From Spirosoma terrae (GTDB lineage: Bacteria > Bacteroidota > Bacteroidia > Cytophagales > Spirosomataceae), in assembly GCF_010435915.1 (NCBI RefSeq), contig NZ_JAAFZH010000002.1:558001-622000 (forward strand): a DNA stretch of 64,000 nucleotides, given 5' to 3'. Shown in pieces: positions 8,624 through 16,894 of the stretch. A program made the position numbers and the translations under genes. The notes beneath the pieces were generated by a model, which had not been told where the DNA came from, ran no database searches, and was given only the letters and a program-made list of their open reading frames with translations. Position 1 is the stretch's first letter. Every line of letters starts with the position of its first letter.

Positions 8624-9288
8624 CTGAGCTGTTTCGATGCCCAGGTCGTAAACGTACACCAGTTGGCTATCTGGCTGGTACGTTCCGTGAACGCTTTCGA
8701 CAGTTTGTCATAACACTGCGTTTTTTGACGATTACGAATCGCGGTTAGCAGCAATGCGAGAAACGTCGGCAATAGAAGGTTTGCGCAGTGAAAAGTGTAG
8801 TCGATAAAAGCTACTTAAACGTCCGGTAGGAATGAATTTTTGTTGAATAAATGGATGTTTGTTGATCTATTTTTAGTAACTGTCAAATAGAATATTTTAT
8901 AGTTTATGTGGGTTTCAGTAATGGCTCACCATTATAGATAAAGCAAAGGCCGAAAACGGATCAGTAAGTTAGGAATCTCACAATTTTTTTGGCTACACGT
9001 CAGAATGCAAACGTTTGCGGCAGCGTTTGCATAGGTTAGGCATCAGTGCAATAGAAAAATCGTGTTTCGCGTCCTTTGATAAGTTGAATAATTCAGATAA
9101 TATTCTGTAAAAAGCCAGTATGTGTCGGTAGGCACTACGCTGTGCACTTGTTTTTAGAATCGCTCCGGAAGATGCTAAAATTGGATTTATCAGTGAATTG
9201 GTGTTGTGCCGTAGTTCATTGACTTAATGCCATTTACACGGAGGACGTGGTTTTAAAACGAAATGCCTTTTCTTAAACTTTCTATTTC
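8624..9288. other. 665-bp intergenic region upstream of the GH88 gene
   Basis: No convincing gene was found here. The stretch is AT-rich in its middle, and the one clear element is a LacI-type operator-like palindrome at 9007-9018. The final part before 9289 is the likely leader of the glycosidase operon. No RNA gene was recognised. Confidence 0.4.
9007..9031. promoter_or_regulatory. LacI-family operator-like palindrome plus half-site
   Basis: GCAAACGTTTGC (9007-9018) is a perfect 12-bp palindrome with the central CG typical of LacI/PurR/CcpA-type operators. A second half-site, GCGTTTGCA, follows at 9023-9031. It lies about 270 bp before the GH88 start. No LacI gene is present in the window, so the regulator would be encoded elsewhere. 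Confidence 0.45.
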
Positions 9289-10470
9289 ATGAAATCCTGT
9301 CTAGTTTTTCTTTTTTGCCTGCTTACCCTATCCGTATCAGCACAATCGTCAATTGATGTTGATAAAGAATTTGCTTTTGCGGCCAAACAGTACGAGCGGA
9401 TGCTGCAAACCCACCCGGACACCACCAAATTTCCCCAATCGACTAACCCCGATGGTAGCATCCGAAACATGAAATCAGACTGGTGGTGTAGTGGCTTTTT
9501 TGGCGGATCGCTTTGGTATATTTATGAGCGTACAAAAGCACCAGCCTGGAAAGATGCTGCTCACAAATGGACAATGGCGGTTGCTAAAGAACAATACAAT
9601 ACCGGTACGCACGATTTAGGTTTTATGCTTTATTGTCCGTTCGGAAACGGATATCGGTTGACGAAAAACCAGGCTTATAAACCAATTATGCTGACGGGAG
9701 CCAAGTCGCTGGCGACGCGTTTTGATCCTAAAGTTGGTGTTATCAAATCATGGAATAAATTTCAGACCTATAACTATCCAGTAATCATCGACAACATGAT
9801 GAATCTGGAGTTTCTGTTTTGGGCCGCTAACGAGTCAGGCAATAAAGAATTACGAAATGTTGCCATCACCCACGCCGACAATACGTTGAAAAACCATTTC
9901 CGGCCTGATTACAGCAGCTATCACGTCATTTGTTACAATCCAGACGGAACCGTAGCGGCTAAGAAAACACACCAGGGCTACGCCGACGAATCGGCCTGGG
10001 CGCGGGGACAAGCCTGGGGTATGTATGGGTACACGGTCATGTATCGTGAGACAAAAGATAAAAAGTATCTAGAGCAGGCTCGTCATATTGCTGACTTTTT
10101 CCTGAATCATCCGAATCTGCCTGCCGATAAGATTCCGTACTGGGATTTCAACGCGCCTAATATCCCGAATGAAGAACGCGACGCATCGGCTGGGGCCATT
10201 GCTGCATCGGCATTGCTGGAACTCGCTACGTATGGTGGCCCTTCGGCGAAAACCTATTACCAGTCGGCGGTGAAAATGCTGGAAAGCCTGGCTAGTCCGG
10301 CTTACAAGGCTAATCTGGGCGAAAACAATAATTTTATCCTGAAACACAGTGTAGGCCACAAACCCGGAAAAAGCGAGATCGACACGCCCCTGATTTATGC
10401 TGACTACTATTTTCTGGAAGGCTTATTACGTTATGATGCGCTCCGTAAAAAAGCAGCGTTTAAGTCGTAG
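9289..10470 (+). CDS. Secreted glycoside hydrolase family 88 (unsaturated glucuronyl/rhamnogalacturonyl hydrolase)
   Basis: A 393-residue alpha/alpha-barrel hydrolase with an N-terminal signal peptide (hydrophobic residues 4-16, cleavage after VSAQ). GH88 enzymes remove 4,5-unsaturated uronic acids left by polysaccharide lyases, by vinyl-ether hydration. The two catalytic-type aspartates lie in IDNMMNLEFLFWA (near residue 166) and YADESAWARGQAWGMYGY (near 236), both strongly conserved GH88 blocks. It is followed about 95 bp downstream by a beta-propeller glycosidase gene on the same strand, forming a small glycan-use unit without SusC/SusD genes. The exact polysaccharide cannot be told. Confidence 0.9.
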   Translation: MKSCLVFLFCLLTLSVSAQSSIDVDKEFAFAAKQYERMLQTHPDTTKFPQSTNPDGSIRNMKSDWWCSGFFGGSLWYIYERTKAPAWKDAAHKWTMAVAKEQYNTGTHDLGFMLYCPFGNGYRLTKNQAYKPIMLTGAKSLATRFDPKVGVIKSWNKFQTYNYPVIIDNMMNLEFLFWAANESGNKELRNVAITHADNTLKNHFRPDYSSYHVICYNPDGTVAAKKTHQGYADESAWARGQAWGMYGYTVMYRETKDKKYLEQARHIADFFLNHPNLPADKIPYWDFNAPNIPNEERDASAGAIAASALLELATYGGPSAKTYYQSAVKMLESLASPAYKANLGENNNFILKHSVGHKPGKSEIDTPLIYADYYFLEGLLRYDALRKKAAFKS

Positions 10471-10565
10471 TATGCTATAGAAAACAGTAGGCAATTCGCA
10501 GTCTTTACTTCTCATAAGAAGCGCTCTGGTCTGAAAAACGGACTAATCGGAACGCGTCAAAAGTT

Positions 10566-11567
10566 ATGCTTAGTAAACGATACGGTATTATCCTGCTTGT
10601 TATTCATACAATTTTGTCATCGCTGGTTGGTTATGCACAGCAGAACCGACCAGCGATGTTGTTTGCTGATAGTACCCATCGGAAAGGGGGCTATGCGAAA
10701 GATCCACACGTCGTACAATTCGGTGGGCGTTATCTGATGTATTACTCTGTTCCTACACATAAAGATTCGTCGGGGGCTGATCATTGGGGTATTGGCATTG
10801 CCGAAAGCCGTGATCTGACCAATTGGCAGAAAATAGGGGAGATTAAGCCGGTGGACGACTACGAGAAAAAGGGAATCTGCGCTCCCGGTGCGCTCATCCG
10901 GGATGGCCGTGTTCATTTGTTCTATCAGACGTATGGCAATGGCCGCAAGGATGCTATTTGTCATGCGGTTTCCTCCGATGGTATTCAGTTTACCCGCAAT
11001 CCTACCAATCCGATTTTTCGTCCGGCCATTAGCGATTGGTCGTGTGGACGCGCGATCGATGCCGAAGTCTTTCCGTTCAAAGATCAGTATTTTCTCTACT
11101 TCGCCACGCGCGATACGTCCTACAAAATACAACAGCTTGGTATAGCCGTGGCTCCTCTCACTACCAGCTTTAACCGCGAAGACTGGAAACAAGTAGCAAC
11201 GAATGGGCCTATTCTAAAACCTGAGTTGCCGTGGGAGGGCGAGTGCATTGAAGCCCCTTCGATTATAGAACGTAACGGTACGTTATACATGTTCTACGCC
11301 GGAGCCTACAACAACTGGCCGCAGCAGGTAGGAGTCGCCACCAGCCAGGATGGTGTTCACTGGACTCGTTTGCAAAACGATCCGTTTTTACGTAATGGTT
11401 CTCCTGATTCATGGAATGCCAGCGAATCGGGCCATCCGCACATTTTTTCCGACAAGAGTGGAAAAACGTATTTGTTTTTCCAGGGAAACAACGATAAAGG
11501 GAAAACGTGGTTTTTATCAAACCTACCGGTCAACTGGAAAGGCAACAAGCCTGTTTTGGGTAAATAA
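10566..11567 (+). CDS. Secreted five-bladed beta-propeller glycosidase (GH43/GH32/GH130-like)
   Basis: A 333-residue secreted protein with a signal peptide (residues 1-24, ending YAQ) and repeated propeller blades. Each blade shows the pattern of ligand-facing acidic residue followed by a YYS/YQTYG/YFATRD/FYAGAY strand. Candidate catalytic acids are Asp in GYAKDPHVV (near residue 45), Asp in IDAEVF (near 165) and Glu in ECIEAPSI (near 226), which matches the Asp-Asp-Glu set of GH43-like families. It probably removes a neutral sugar (arabinose, xylose or similar) from the same glycan as the GH88 enzyme upstream. Family assignment within the propeller clan is uncertain. Confidence 0.75.
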   Translation: MLSKRYGIILLVIHTILSSLVGYAQQNRPAMLFADSTHRKGGYAKDPHVVQFGGRYLMYYSVPTHKDSSGADHWGIGIAESRDLTNWQKIGEIKPVDDYEKKGICAPGALIRDGRVHLFYQTYGNGRKDAICHAVSSDGIQFTRNPTNPIFRPAISDWSCGRAIDAEVFPFKDQYFLYFATRDTSYKIQQLGIAVAPLTTSFNREDWKQVATNGPILKPELPWEGECIEAPSIIERNGTLYMFYAGAYNNWPQQVGVATSQDGVHWTRLQNDPFLRNGSPDSWNASESGHPHIFSDKSGKTYLFFQGNNDKGKTWFLSNLPVNWKGNKPVLGK

Positions 11568-11962
11568 CGGGCACACTATGTCCGACATACTACGCTTTTT
11601 GGACAGCCTGGCAGGCCGCTATTGAACGTATTGCCGCTTTTCGTTGTCAATAAATAAATAGTTTCCTCGTCACAAATCGGGTTATTCGCTAACTTTTATT
11701 CATGAATTTTACTGAAAATTAGGTTTGGTAAATAAAAATTAGCGCTCATTTATAGGCTTATAGATGGTAAATTCGAACGTTGAGGTGCTACAAATTGTTA
11801 ATTGACTACAAGTAATCTCCCCACTTCATTTTGTTGTATAAAGCTTGCTGCATTGCACAAGTAAGGTTTTTGCGTCTATATTTGGCGCAAACTGCGTGGC
11901 GATTGAGGAGGAAAGGACGCGTGTGATGCGCTTCGGAGAGATCATCAACCTGAACACCAACT
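11568..11962. other. 395-bp intergenic region upstream of topA
   Basis: No gene was recognised. The left two thirds is AT-rich and without strong hairpins. The right third contains a Bacteroidota-type promoter candidate (11853-11884) and an untranslated leader of about 70 bases before topA. Confidence 0.4.
11853..11884 (+). promoter_or_regulatory. Candidate Bacteroidota sigma-A promoter for topA
   Basis: TATATTTG at 11877-11884 matches the Bacteroidota -7 consensus TAnnTTTG exactly, and TTG at 11853-11855 sits 21 bp upstream where the -33 element is expected. The start of topA lies 79 bp downstream. Confidence 0.55.
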
Positions 11963-14623
11963 ATGTCGAAAAACTTAGTCATTGTGGAGTCGCCAGCGAA
12001 AGCGAAAACCATTGAAGGCTACCTGGGTAAAGATTTTACGGTGAAATCCAGTTTCGGTCATGTGCGCGATTTGCCTAAAGATGGGCTGGCCGTAGATGTC
12101 ACGAATGGCTTTCGGCCGTCTTACGAGATTTCGCCCGATAAAAAGAAATTAGTGAGTGAACTGAAGTCGCTGGCTAAGTCTGCCGAAGAAGTATGGCTGG
12201 CTACTGATGATGACCGCGAAGGGGAAGCTATTTCGTGGCATTTGAAGGAAGCATTGGGCCTGCGCGATAATACCAAACGTATTGTTTTCCGCGAAATCAC
12301 CAAGAATGCGATTCAGAACGCCATCAAGACGCCACGAACCATTGACGTTGATTTAGTCAATGCGCAGCAGGCCCGGCGCGTACTGGATCGTTTGGTTGGC
12401 TACGAATTGTCGCCGGTGCTCTGGCGCAAAATCAAAGGTGGTAGCACGGGACTGTCGGCTGGGCGGGTACAATCGGTAGCCTTGCGGCTGGTGGTTGAGC
12501 GTGAACGCGAAATCGACAAGCACCAGTCGAAATCGTCGTTTAAAGTTACGGCTCAGTTCATTGTGGATGGAAGCAAGGTGCTGAACGCGGAGTTGCCCAA
12601 GAATTTTCCGTCGGCGGGCGACGCTCGTGCCTTTCTGGAAGCCTGCATTGGCGCTACGTTCACGATTAAAAATCTTGAAGTAAAACCCGCCAAAAAATCG
12701 CCTGCACCACCTTTTACGACTTCAACACTGCAACAGGAAGCATCGCGTAAGCTGAGCTTCTCGGTTGATCGCACCATGCGTCTTGCGCAGAACCTGTACG
12801 AAGCTGGTAAAATATCGTACATGCGGACTGACTCGACTAATCTGTCGCAGGAGGCTATTGAGAAGGCTAAAGCAGAAATTGAGACGGAATTTGGCCCTCA
12901 ATACGTACAAACCCGTCAATTTAAGACCAAAAACGAATCGGCTCAGGAAGCACACGAAGCCATTCGGCCCACCAATTTCAATGACCGTAATGCTGGTGCC
13001 GACCGGGATCAGAAACGGTTGTACGAATTGATCTGGAAACGGTCGATAGCGTCGCAAATGGCCGATGCTCAGCTCGAACGTACCACCGTTACGATTGGCA
13101 TCCGGTTTGCGAACGGAGCAACCACAACGGTTCAGGCCAATGTGGATGATAGCCCATTCGTTGATACACCAAAAGCGCAGTCGCAGAATTTTCCCAATGA
13201 GCTGGTAGCCCAGGGGGAAGTCATCAAATTTGATGGTTTTCTGCGGGTCTATCTCGAATCGAAAGACGATGAAGACGACGAAGATGCCAAAGGAATGCTG
13301 CCCCCGCTGACTATCGGCCAGACACTGAATCTGGGGCAGATGAAAGCCACGGAGAAGTTTTCGCGTCCGCAACCACGGTATGCAGAAGCATCGCTGGTGA
13401 AAAAGCTGGAAGAAATGGGCATTGGTCGTCCGTCGACCTATGCGCCAACGATTTCTACGATCATCAACCGGGGCTACGTCATCAAGCAGGATAAACCCGG
13501 TCAGGAACGCAAGTACCAGGAGTTTACCCTGCAGCAGAATCAGATCAAGGAAACCAGTGGCAAAGAAACCTTTGGCTCCGAAAAGGCCAAGCTCTTTCCT
13601 ACTAATACGGGAATTGTTGTCAATGATTTCCTGGTCGAATATTTCCCTGACATCGTTGACTACCAGTTCACCGCAACGGTTGAAAAAGAATTCGACGAGA
13701 TTGCTGATGGACGAATGAACTGGCAGAAAATGCTGGAAGGGTTCTACGGGGATTTTCATAAAAACATCGAGGAAATTCAGGGCGCATCGGGCGTAGCCTT
13801 CAAAACGGGTGAACGCGTCCTGGGTGCTGATCCCGCTTCGGGCAAACCGGTGTCAGCACGCTTGGGCCGTTACGGTGCTTACGTGCAGATTGGGGAAGCC
13901 AGCGACGAAGAAAAACCTCGGTTTGCCAACCTCCGCGATGGACAGCTGATTGAAACCATTACGTTGCAGGAGGCTCTCGATTTGTTTGCGTTGCCTCGTG
14001 AGATTGGGTTCTTTGAAGACAAACCGATGACGATTGGTATCGGTAAGTTTGGCCCCTACGTGAAGCACGACGACAAATACGTATCGCTTACGCGTGAAGA
14101 TGATCCGTATTCGATTGATGCCGAACGGGCCGTTGCCTTGATTCAGGCAAAACGGGCCGAGTCGGTAGGGGAAACCCTGGGTGAGTTTGAAGGCAAACCG
14201 GTTACTACTGGTAAAGGACGATTTGGCCCGTATGTCAAGTTTGAAGATAAATACGTGTCGTTACCCCGGAACGAATCGCTGACAGGGCTTACGCTGGAAC
14301 GGGCCATTGAGCTGATTCTGGCCAAACGGCAACAGGAAGCCAATAAATACATCAAAGAGTTCCCGGAAAATCCGGCAGTGAAGGTTGTTAACGGTCAATA
14401 TGGTCCTTATCTGGCCATTGGGAAACGTAACGTCAAAATCCCCAAAGATGTTGATCCAGCTACGTTGACGCTGGAAGATTGCCTGCGACTGGCTGGCGAC
14501 GATCCGGCAGCTGCGAAAACTCCGGCGAAAAAAGCTGCGGCCAAAACCACGACTGCAGCGGCCAAGAAGCCAGCCGCCAAAAAAGCGGACAGCGCAACTA
14601 AAAAGCCCGCATCGAAGAAATAA
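11963..14623 (+). CDS. topA: DNA topoisomerase I with Lys/Ala-rich tail
   Basis: A type IA topoisomerase of 886 residues that relaxes negative supercoils through a 5'-phosphotyrosine link. The Toprim domain begins at residue 4 (LVIVESPAKAKTIEGYLG) with the DDREGEAI metal motif (near residue 81). The active-site tyrosine lies in KISYMRTDSTNLS (near residue 287). The C-terminal third (about residues 600-840) is a series of topoisomerase C-terminal repeats with GKFGPYVK-type motifs instead of Cys4 zinc fingers. The last 45 residues are almost only Lys, Ala, Thr and Pro, like a histone H1 tail. A clear terminator follows 3 bp after the stop. Start is supported by VIVESPAKAKTIE at the usual distance. 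Confidence 0.97.
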   Translation: MSKNLVIVESPAKAKTIEGYLGKDFTVKSSFGHVRDLPKDGLAVDVTNGFRPSYEISPDKKKLVSELKSLAKSAEEVWLATDDDREGEAISWHLKEALGLRDNTKRIVFREITKNAIQNAIKTPRTIDVDLVNAQQARRVLDRLVGYELSPVLWRKIKGGSTGLSAGRVQSVALRLVVEREREIDKHQSKSSFKVTAQFIVDGSKVLNAELPKNFPSAGDARAFLEACIGATFTIKNLEVKPAKKSPAPPFTTSTLQQEASRKLSFSVDRTMRLAQNLYEAGKISYMRTDSTNLSQEAIEKAKAEIETEFGPQYVQTRQFKTKNESAQEAHEAIRPTNFNDRNAGADRDQKRLYELIWKRSIASQMADAQLERTTVTIGIRFANGATTTVQANVDDSPFVDTPKAQSQNFPNELVAQGEVIKFDGFLRVYLESKDDEDDEDAKGMLPPLTIGQTLNLGQMKATEKFSRPQPRYAEASLVKKLEEMGIGRPSTYAPTISTIINRGYVIKQDKPGQERKYQEFTLQQNQIKETSGKETFGSEKAKLFPTNTGIVVNDFLVEYFPDIVDYQFTATVEKEFDEIADGRMNWQKMLEGFYGDFHKNIEEIQGASGVAFKTGERVLGADPASGKPVSARLGRYGAYVQIGEASDEEKPRFANLRDGQLIETITLQEALDLFALPREIGFFEDKPMTIGIGKFGPYVKHDDKYVSLTREDDPYSIDAERAVALIQAKRAESVGETLGEFEGKPVTTGKGRFGPYVKFEDKYVSLPRNESLTGLTLERAIELILAKRQQEANKYIKEFPENPAVKVVNGQYGPYLAIGKRNVKIPKDVDPATLTLEDCLRLAGDDPAAAKTPAKKAAAKTTTAAAKKPAAKKADSATKKPASKK

Positions 14624-14625
14624 AA

Positions 14626-14664
14626 AAGAATCCCGCAGCGAGTCCGTTGCGGGATTCTTTTTTT
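14626..14664 (+). terminator. Rho-independent terminator of topA
   Basis: A 12-bp perfect stem, AAGAATCCCGCA with TGCGGGATTCTT, has a 10-nt loop and is followed by a run of T. It starts 3 bp after the topA stop codon. Confidence 0.9.
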
Positions 14665-14751
14665 GTAAAGAACTGGCCAGTACGTTGATACGTCAACTAT
14701 GGACTTTATTAATATGGGAATCCCTATATAAAGTTTTCAGGCCGGTCAGCC

Positions 14752-14807
14752 TTTCCTCTTTGACAAACCGAGCCGCCGGGCGGTTCAAAACTTTGTCAAA
14801 GAGGAAA
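14752..14807. repeat. Intergenic nested inverted repeat
   Basis: The 16-bp perfect arms TTTCCTCTTTGACAAA and TTTGTCAAAGAGGAAA enclose 24 bp, which itself contains the palindrome CCGCCCGGCGG-like core (CCGCCGGGCGG). No T-tract follows, so it is not a standard terminator. It lies between the topA terminator and the broken acetyltransferase. Confidence 0.7.
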
Positions 14808-14882
14808 CACAGAGAACTTGTCTGTGCGGAGAAGTAGTGCTCTGTACGCTCCGCGTGGTTATGGCTCATAGACGAATGATAT

Positions 14883-15344
14883 ATGGATGGATCGCTTACC
14901 TATCGATTGGCGACGGAGAATGATTTGATCGATATTATTAATTTACTGGCCGATGATACGTTGGGCTCCCAGAGGGAAACATTAGAACTGCCGCTGCCAG
15001 AAAGCTATCGCAGGGCGTTTGCAGCTATCGCCAGTGACCTCAATCAGGAATTGACAGTAGCTGAGTTGAACGGCGACATAGTGGGAACGTTTCAGCTATC
15101 CTTTATTCAATACCTGACGCATTAGGGAAGCCGTAGAGCACAAATAGAAGCTGTGCGGGTTCGTTCATCGTATCGAGGGCAGGGCATAGGTACCAGCATG
15201 TTTAGGTATGCGATAAGCCGGGCAAAAGAAAAAGGTTGTTCCATACTTCAATTGACAACCGATAAAAAGCGACCTCAGGCCCTTCTATTTTATGAGTCAC
15301 TGGGTTTTGTCGCCACACACGAAGGGATGAAACGTAAGCTGTAG
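14883..15344 (+). pseudogene. GNAT-family N-acetyltransferase interrupted by an in-frame TAG
   Basis: Two pieces of one GNAT acetyltransferase lie in the same reading frame, separated only by a TAG codon at 15123-15125. The first piece (80 residues) holds the N-terminal beta-alpha region (TYRLATENDLIDIINLLADD). Reading through the TAG gives GSRRAQIEAVRVRS and then the acetyl-CoA-binding motif SYRGQGIGTSMF and the C-terminal LLFYESLGFV block. The family normally has Gln at the stop position (QYLTxQGxxRAQIE), so a single CAG to TAG change is the simplest cause. There is no frameshift or deletion. The full length would be 153 codons, normal for the family. A sequencing error or natural suppression are alternatives. 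Confidence 0.85.
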
Positions 15345-15376
15345 TGGAGGATAGTCAGTGAATATGTTGGGTATTT

Positions 15377-15480
15377 GGTTGTCCCCGACATCATCCTGCT
15401 GTCTGAGCCGTAGGCTAAGTTGTAACTACCCAATTAGCCACTGGAGTGGTTCCGACAGCAGGATGATGTCGGAGACAACC
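15377..15480. repeat. Long inverted repeat with 27-bp arms
   Basis: The arms at 15377-15403 and 15454-15480 are complementary at 26 of 27 positions and enclose a 50-bp loop. The inner arm sequence GACAGCAGGATG also occurs in the short palindrome at 31279-31311, which suggests a dispersed family of hairpin elements. It lies after the broken GNAT gene; no T-tract is present. Confidence 0.75.
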
Positions 15481-15658
15481 TATTGATACACCCACTTGTT
15501 CAGGCCGTTGATCTGTCGACTGCCAGTGCCTGGGAGATATGCGCTCCGGTGCTGTCCATATTGTCGGAACAGACCCTAAAAATGGCGCAATTAGCCCGTA
15601 TCCATTCTGGCTCATTCTGTTACTTTTGTAAAGAAGGTGTTGCGTTCAGCACCTACGT

Positions 15659-15704
15659 AACGAAGCATCTTTTTAACAATAAAATAGCAAAAAGATGCTT
15701 CGTT
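15659..15704. repeat. Inverted repeat upstream of the VOC gene
   Basis: The perfect 16-bp arms AACGAAGCATCTTTTT and AAAAAGATGCTTCGTT enclose a 14-nt AT-rich loop. A second, outer pair (TTTGTAAA...GGTG near 15626 and CACCTTTACAAA near 15718) makes a larger nested structure of roughly 105 bp ending about 15 bp before the VOC start codon. Confidence 0.7.
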
Positions 15705-15745
15705 GACCAATACGTTCACCTTTACAAACCGTGTAAACAGCAAAA

Positions 15746-16168
15746 ATGGTAACACTAAATCCTTATTTAAACTTTAACGGCAATTGCGAGGAGGCCTTCA
15801 ATTTTTACAAGTCCGTTTTTGGGGGCGAGTTCGATTCATTTTCCCGCTTCAACGATGGTCCCAATAATCCGCCGGTCTCGGAAAGTGAAGCGAATAAAGT
15901 CCTGAATGTTGCCTTACCGATAAGCCCAGGCAATGTATTGATGGGCAGCGATGTTCCCGATTCGTTTGGTAAAGCAACATTCGGCGACAATAACCACATT
16001 TCCATCACGACGGATAGTGAAGAAGAGGCTGACAAGCTGTTCAATGGACTTTCTGATGGGGGAGAAGTGATGATGCCGCTGGAGAAAACGTTCTGGGGAG
16101 CGTATTTCGGTATGTTTGCCGATAAGTTTGGTATTCGCTGGATGGTGAGCTACAACTACAATTCCTGA
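15746..16168 (+). CDS. VOC-family protein (PhnB/glyoxalase-like)
   Basis: A 140-residue protein of the PhnB-like branch of the vicinal-oxygen-chelate superfamily. It starts MVTLNPYLNFNGNCEEAFNF and contains the paired beta-alpha-beta-beta-beta modules, with VLMGSDVP and the closing WGAYFGMFADKFGIRWMVSY block that end most PhnB-like proteins. No defined reaction is known for most members, and the family name '3-demethylubiquinone methyltransferase' is misleading. A nested palindrome lies just upstream. The next gene, a DHFR-like reductase, follows 43 bp later on the same strand. Confidence 0.85.
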   Translation: MVTLNPYLNFNGNCEEAFNFYKSVFGGEFDSFSRFNDGPNNPPVSESEANKVLNVALPISPGNVLMGSDVPDSFGKATFGDNNHISITTDSEEEADKLFNGLSDGGEVMMPLEKTFWGAYFGMFADKFGIRWMVSYNYNS

Positions 16169-16211
16169 TCATGTCGTCAATGTATTACGTTGTTAGCTTA
16201 ATCGTGAGAAT

Positions 16212-16781
16212 ATGAGAAAGTTAAAATTGCAGATGCAGATAACGCTGGATGGTTTTGTGGCAGGATCGAATGGCGAAATGGATTGGTTGGTGTGGAACTG
16301 GGACGAGGAGTTACAGCAATACGTAGGCGCCCTTACCGAATCGGTCGACGATATTTTGTTAGGTCGCGTGCTGGCTGAGGGGTTTATACCCACCTGGAAA
16401 GCCAGAGCCGACAATCCGGAAACGGCCGATGCCGCTGCGCACACATTTGTGAACCTCCCCAAACATGTTTTTTCAAAGACATTAATTACCAGTGAGTGGG
16501 AAAATGCGAGCGTGATCAATGGCGATTTGGTAGCAGAAGTAGAACGCCTGAAAGGGCAGCCCGGCCGCGATTTAATCGTTTATGGTGGAGCTTCGTTTGT
16601 GTCGGATCTGATTAAGCATAATCTGATCGACGATTACTATTTGTTTGTGAACCCCGTAGCTATCGGAAAAGGAATGCCCATATTCGCATCACTCGACCAT
16701 AAGGCGAATCTGACATTGGTAGAAGGAAAGACGTTTTCCTGCGGTATTATTGGCTTACATTATCAGCCGAAGCACGACTAG
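16212..16781 (+). CDS. Dihydrofolate reductase-family protein (RibD C-terminal domain type)
   Basis: A 189-residue NADPH-dependent reductase-like protein of the RibD-C/YyaP group. Visible family features are the N-terminal LQMQITLDGFVAG strand-loop, the DILLGR block (near residue 49), the FSKTL motif (near 93) and VYGGASFVSDLIK (near 120), followed by the VNPVAIGKGMPIF ending. These correspond to the cofactor and substrate loops of dihydrofolate reductases. True folate or riboflavin activity is unproven for this branch. It forms a short pair with the VOC gene and is followed by a hairpin terminator. Confidence 0.87.
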   Translation: MRKLKLQMQITLDGFVAGSNGEMDWLVWNWDEELQQYVGALTESVDDILLGRVLAEGFIPTWKARADNPETADAAAHTFVNLPKHVFSKTLITSEWENASVINGDLVAEVERLKGQPGRDLIVYGGASFVSDLIKHNLIDDYYLFVNPVAIGKGMPIFASLDHKANLTLVEGKTFSCGIIGLHYQPKHD

Positions 16782-16810
16782 TATAGAACGACGGCTTAAT
16801 TTCACTATTC

Positions 16811-16838
16811 AAACGACCTTTCGACCGGAAGGTCGTTT
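16811..16838 (+). terminator. Hairpin terminator after the DHFR-like gene
   Basis: A 10-bp perfect stem, AAACGACCTT with AAGGTCGTTT, has an 8-nt loop and ends in TTTGTTTT. It lies 29 bp after the stop codon. Confidence 0.75.
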
Positions 16839-16894
16839 GTTTTACGGCCTTTGCAAATTCATCGTTATTTTGCCGTCTGAACTATACGTAACGC

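Noticed and set aside
9289..11567. Complete polysaccharide utilisation locus
   Set aside because: No SusC/SusD pair, hybrid two-component system or lyase is next to the two glycosidases.
15483..15752. 89-codon open frame between the 15377 repeat and the VOC gene
   Set aside because: It runs through both arms of an inverted repeat, overlaps the VOC start, and its product has no coherent pattern. It is more likely a chance frame.
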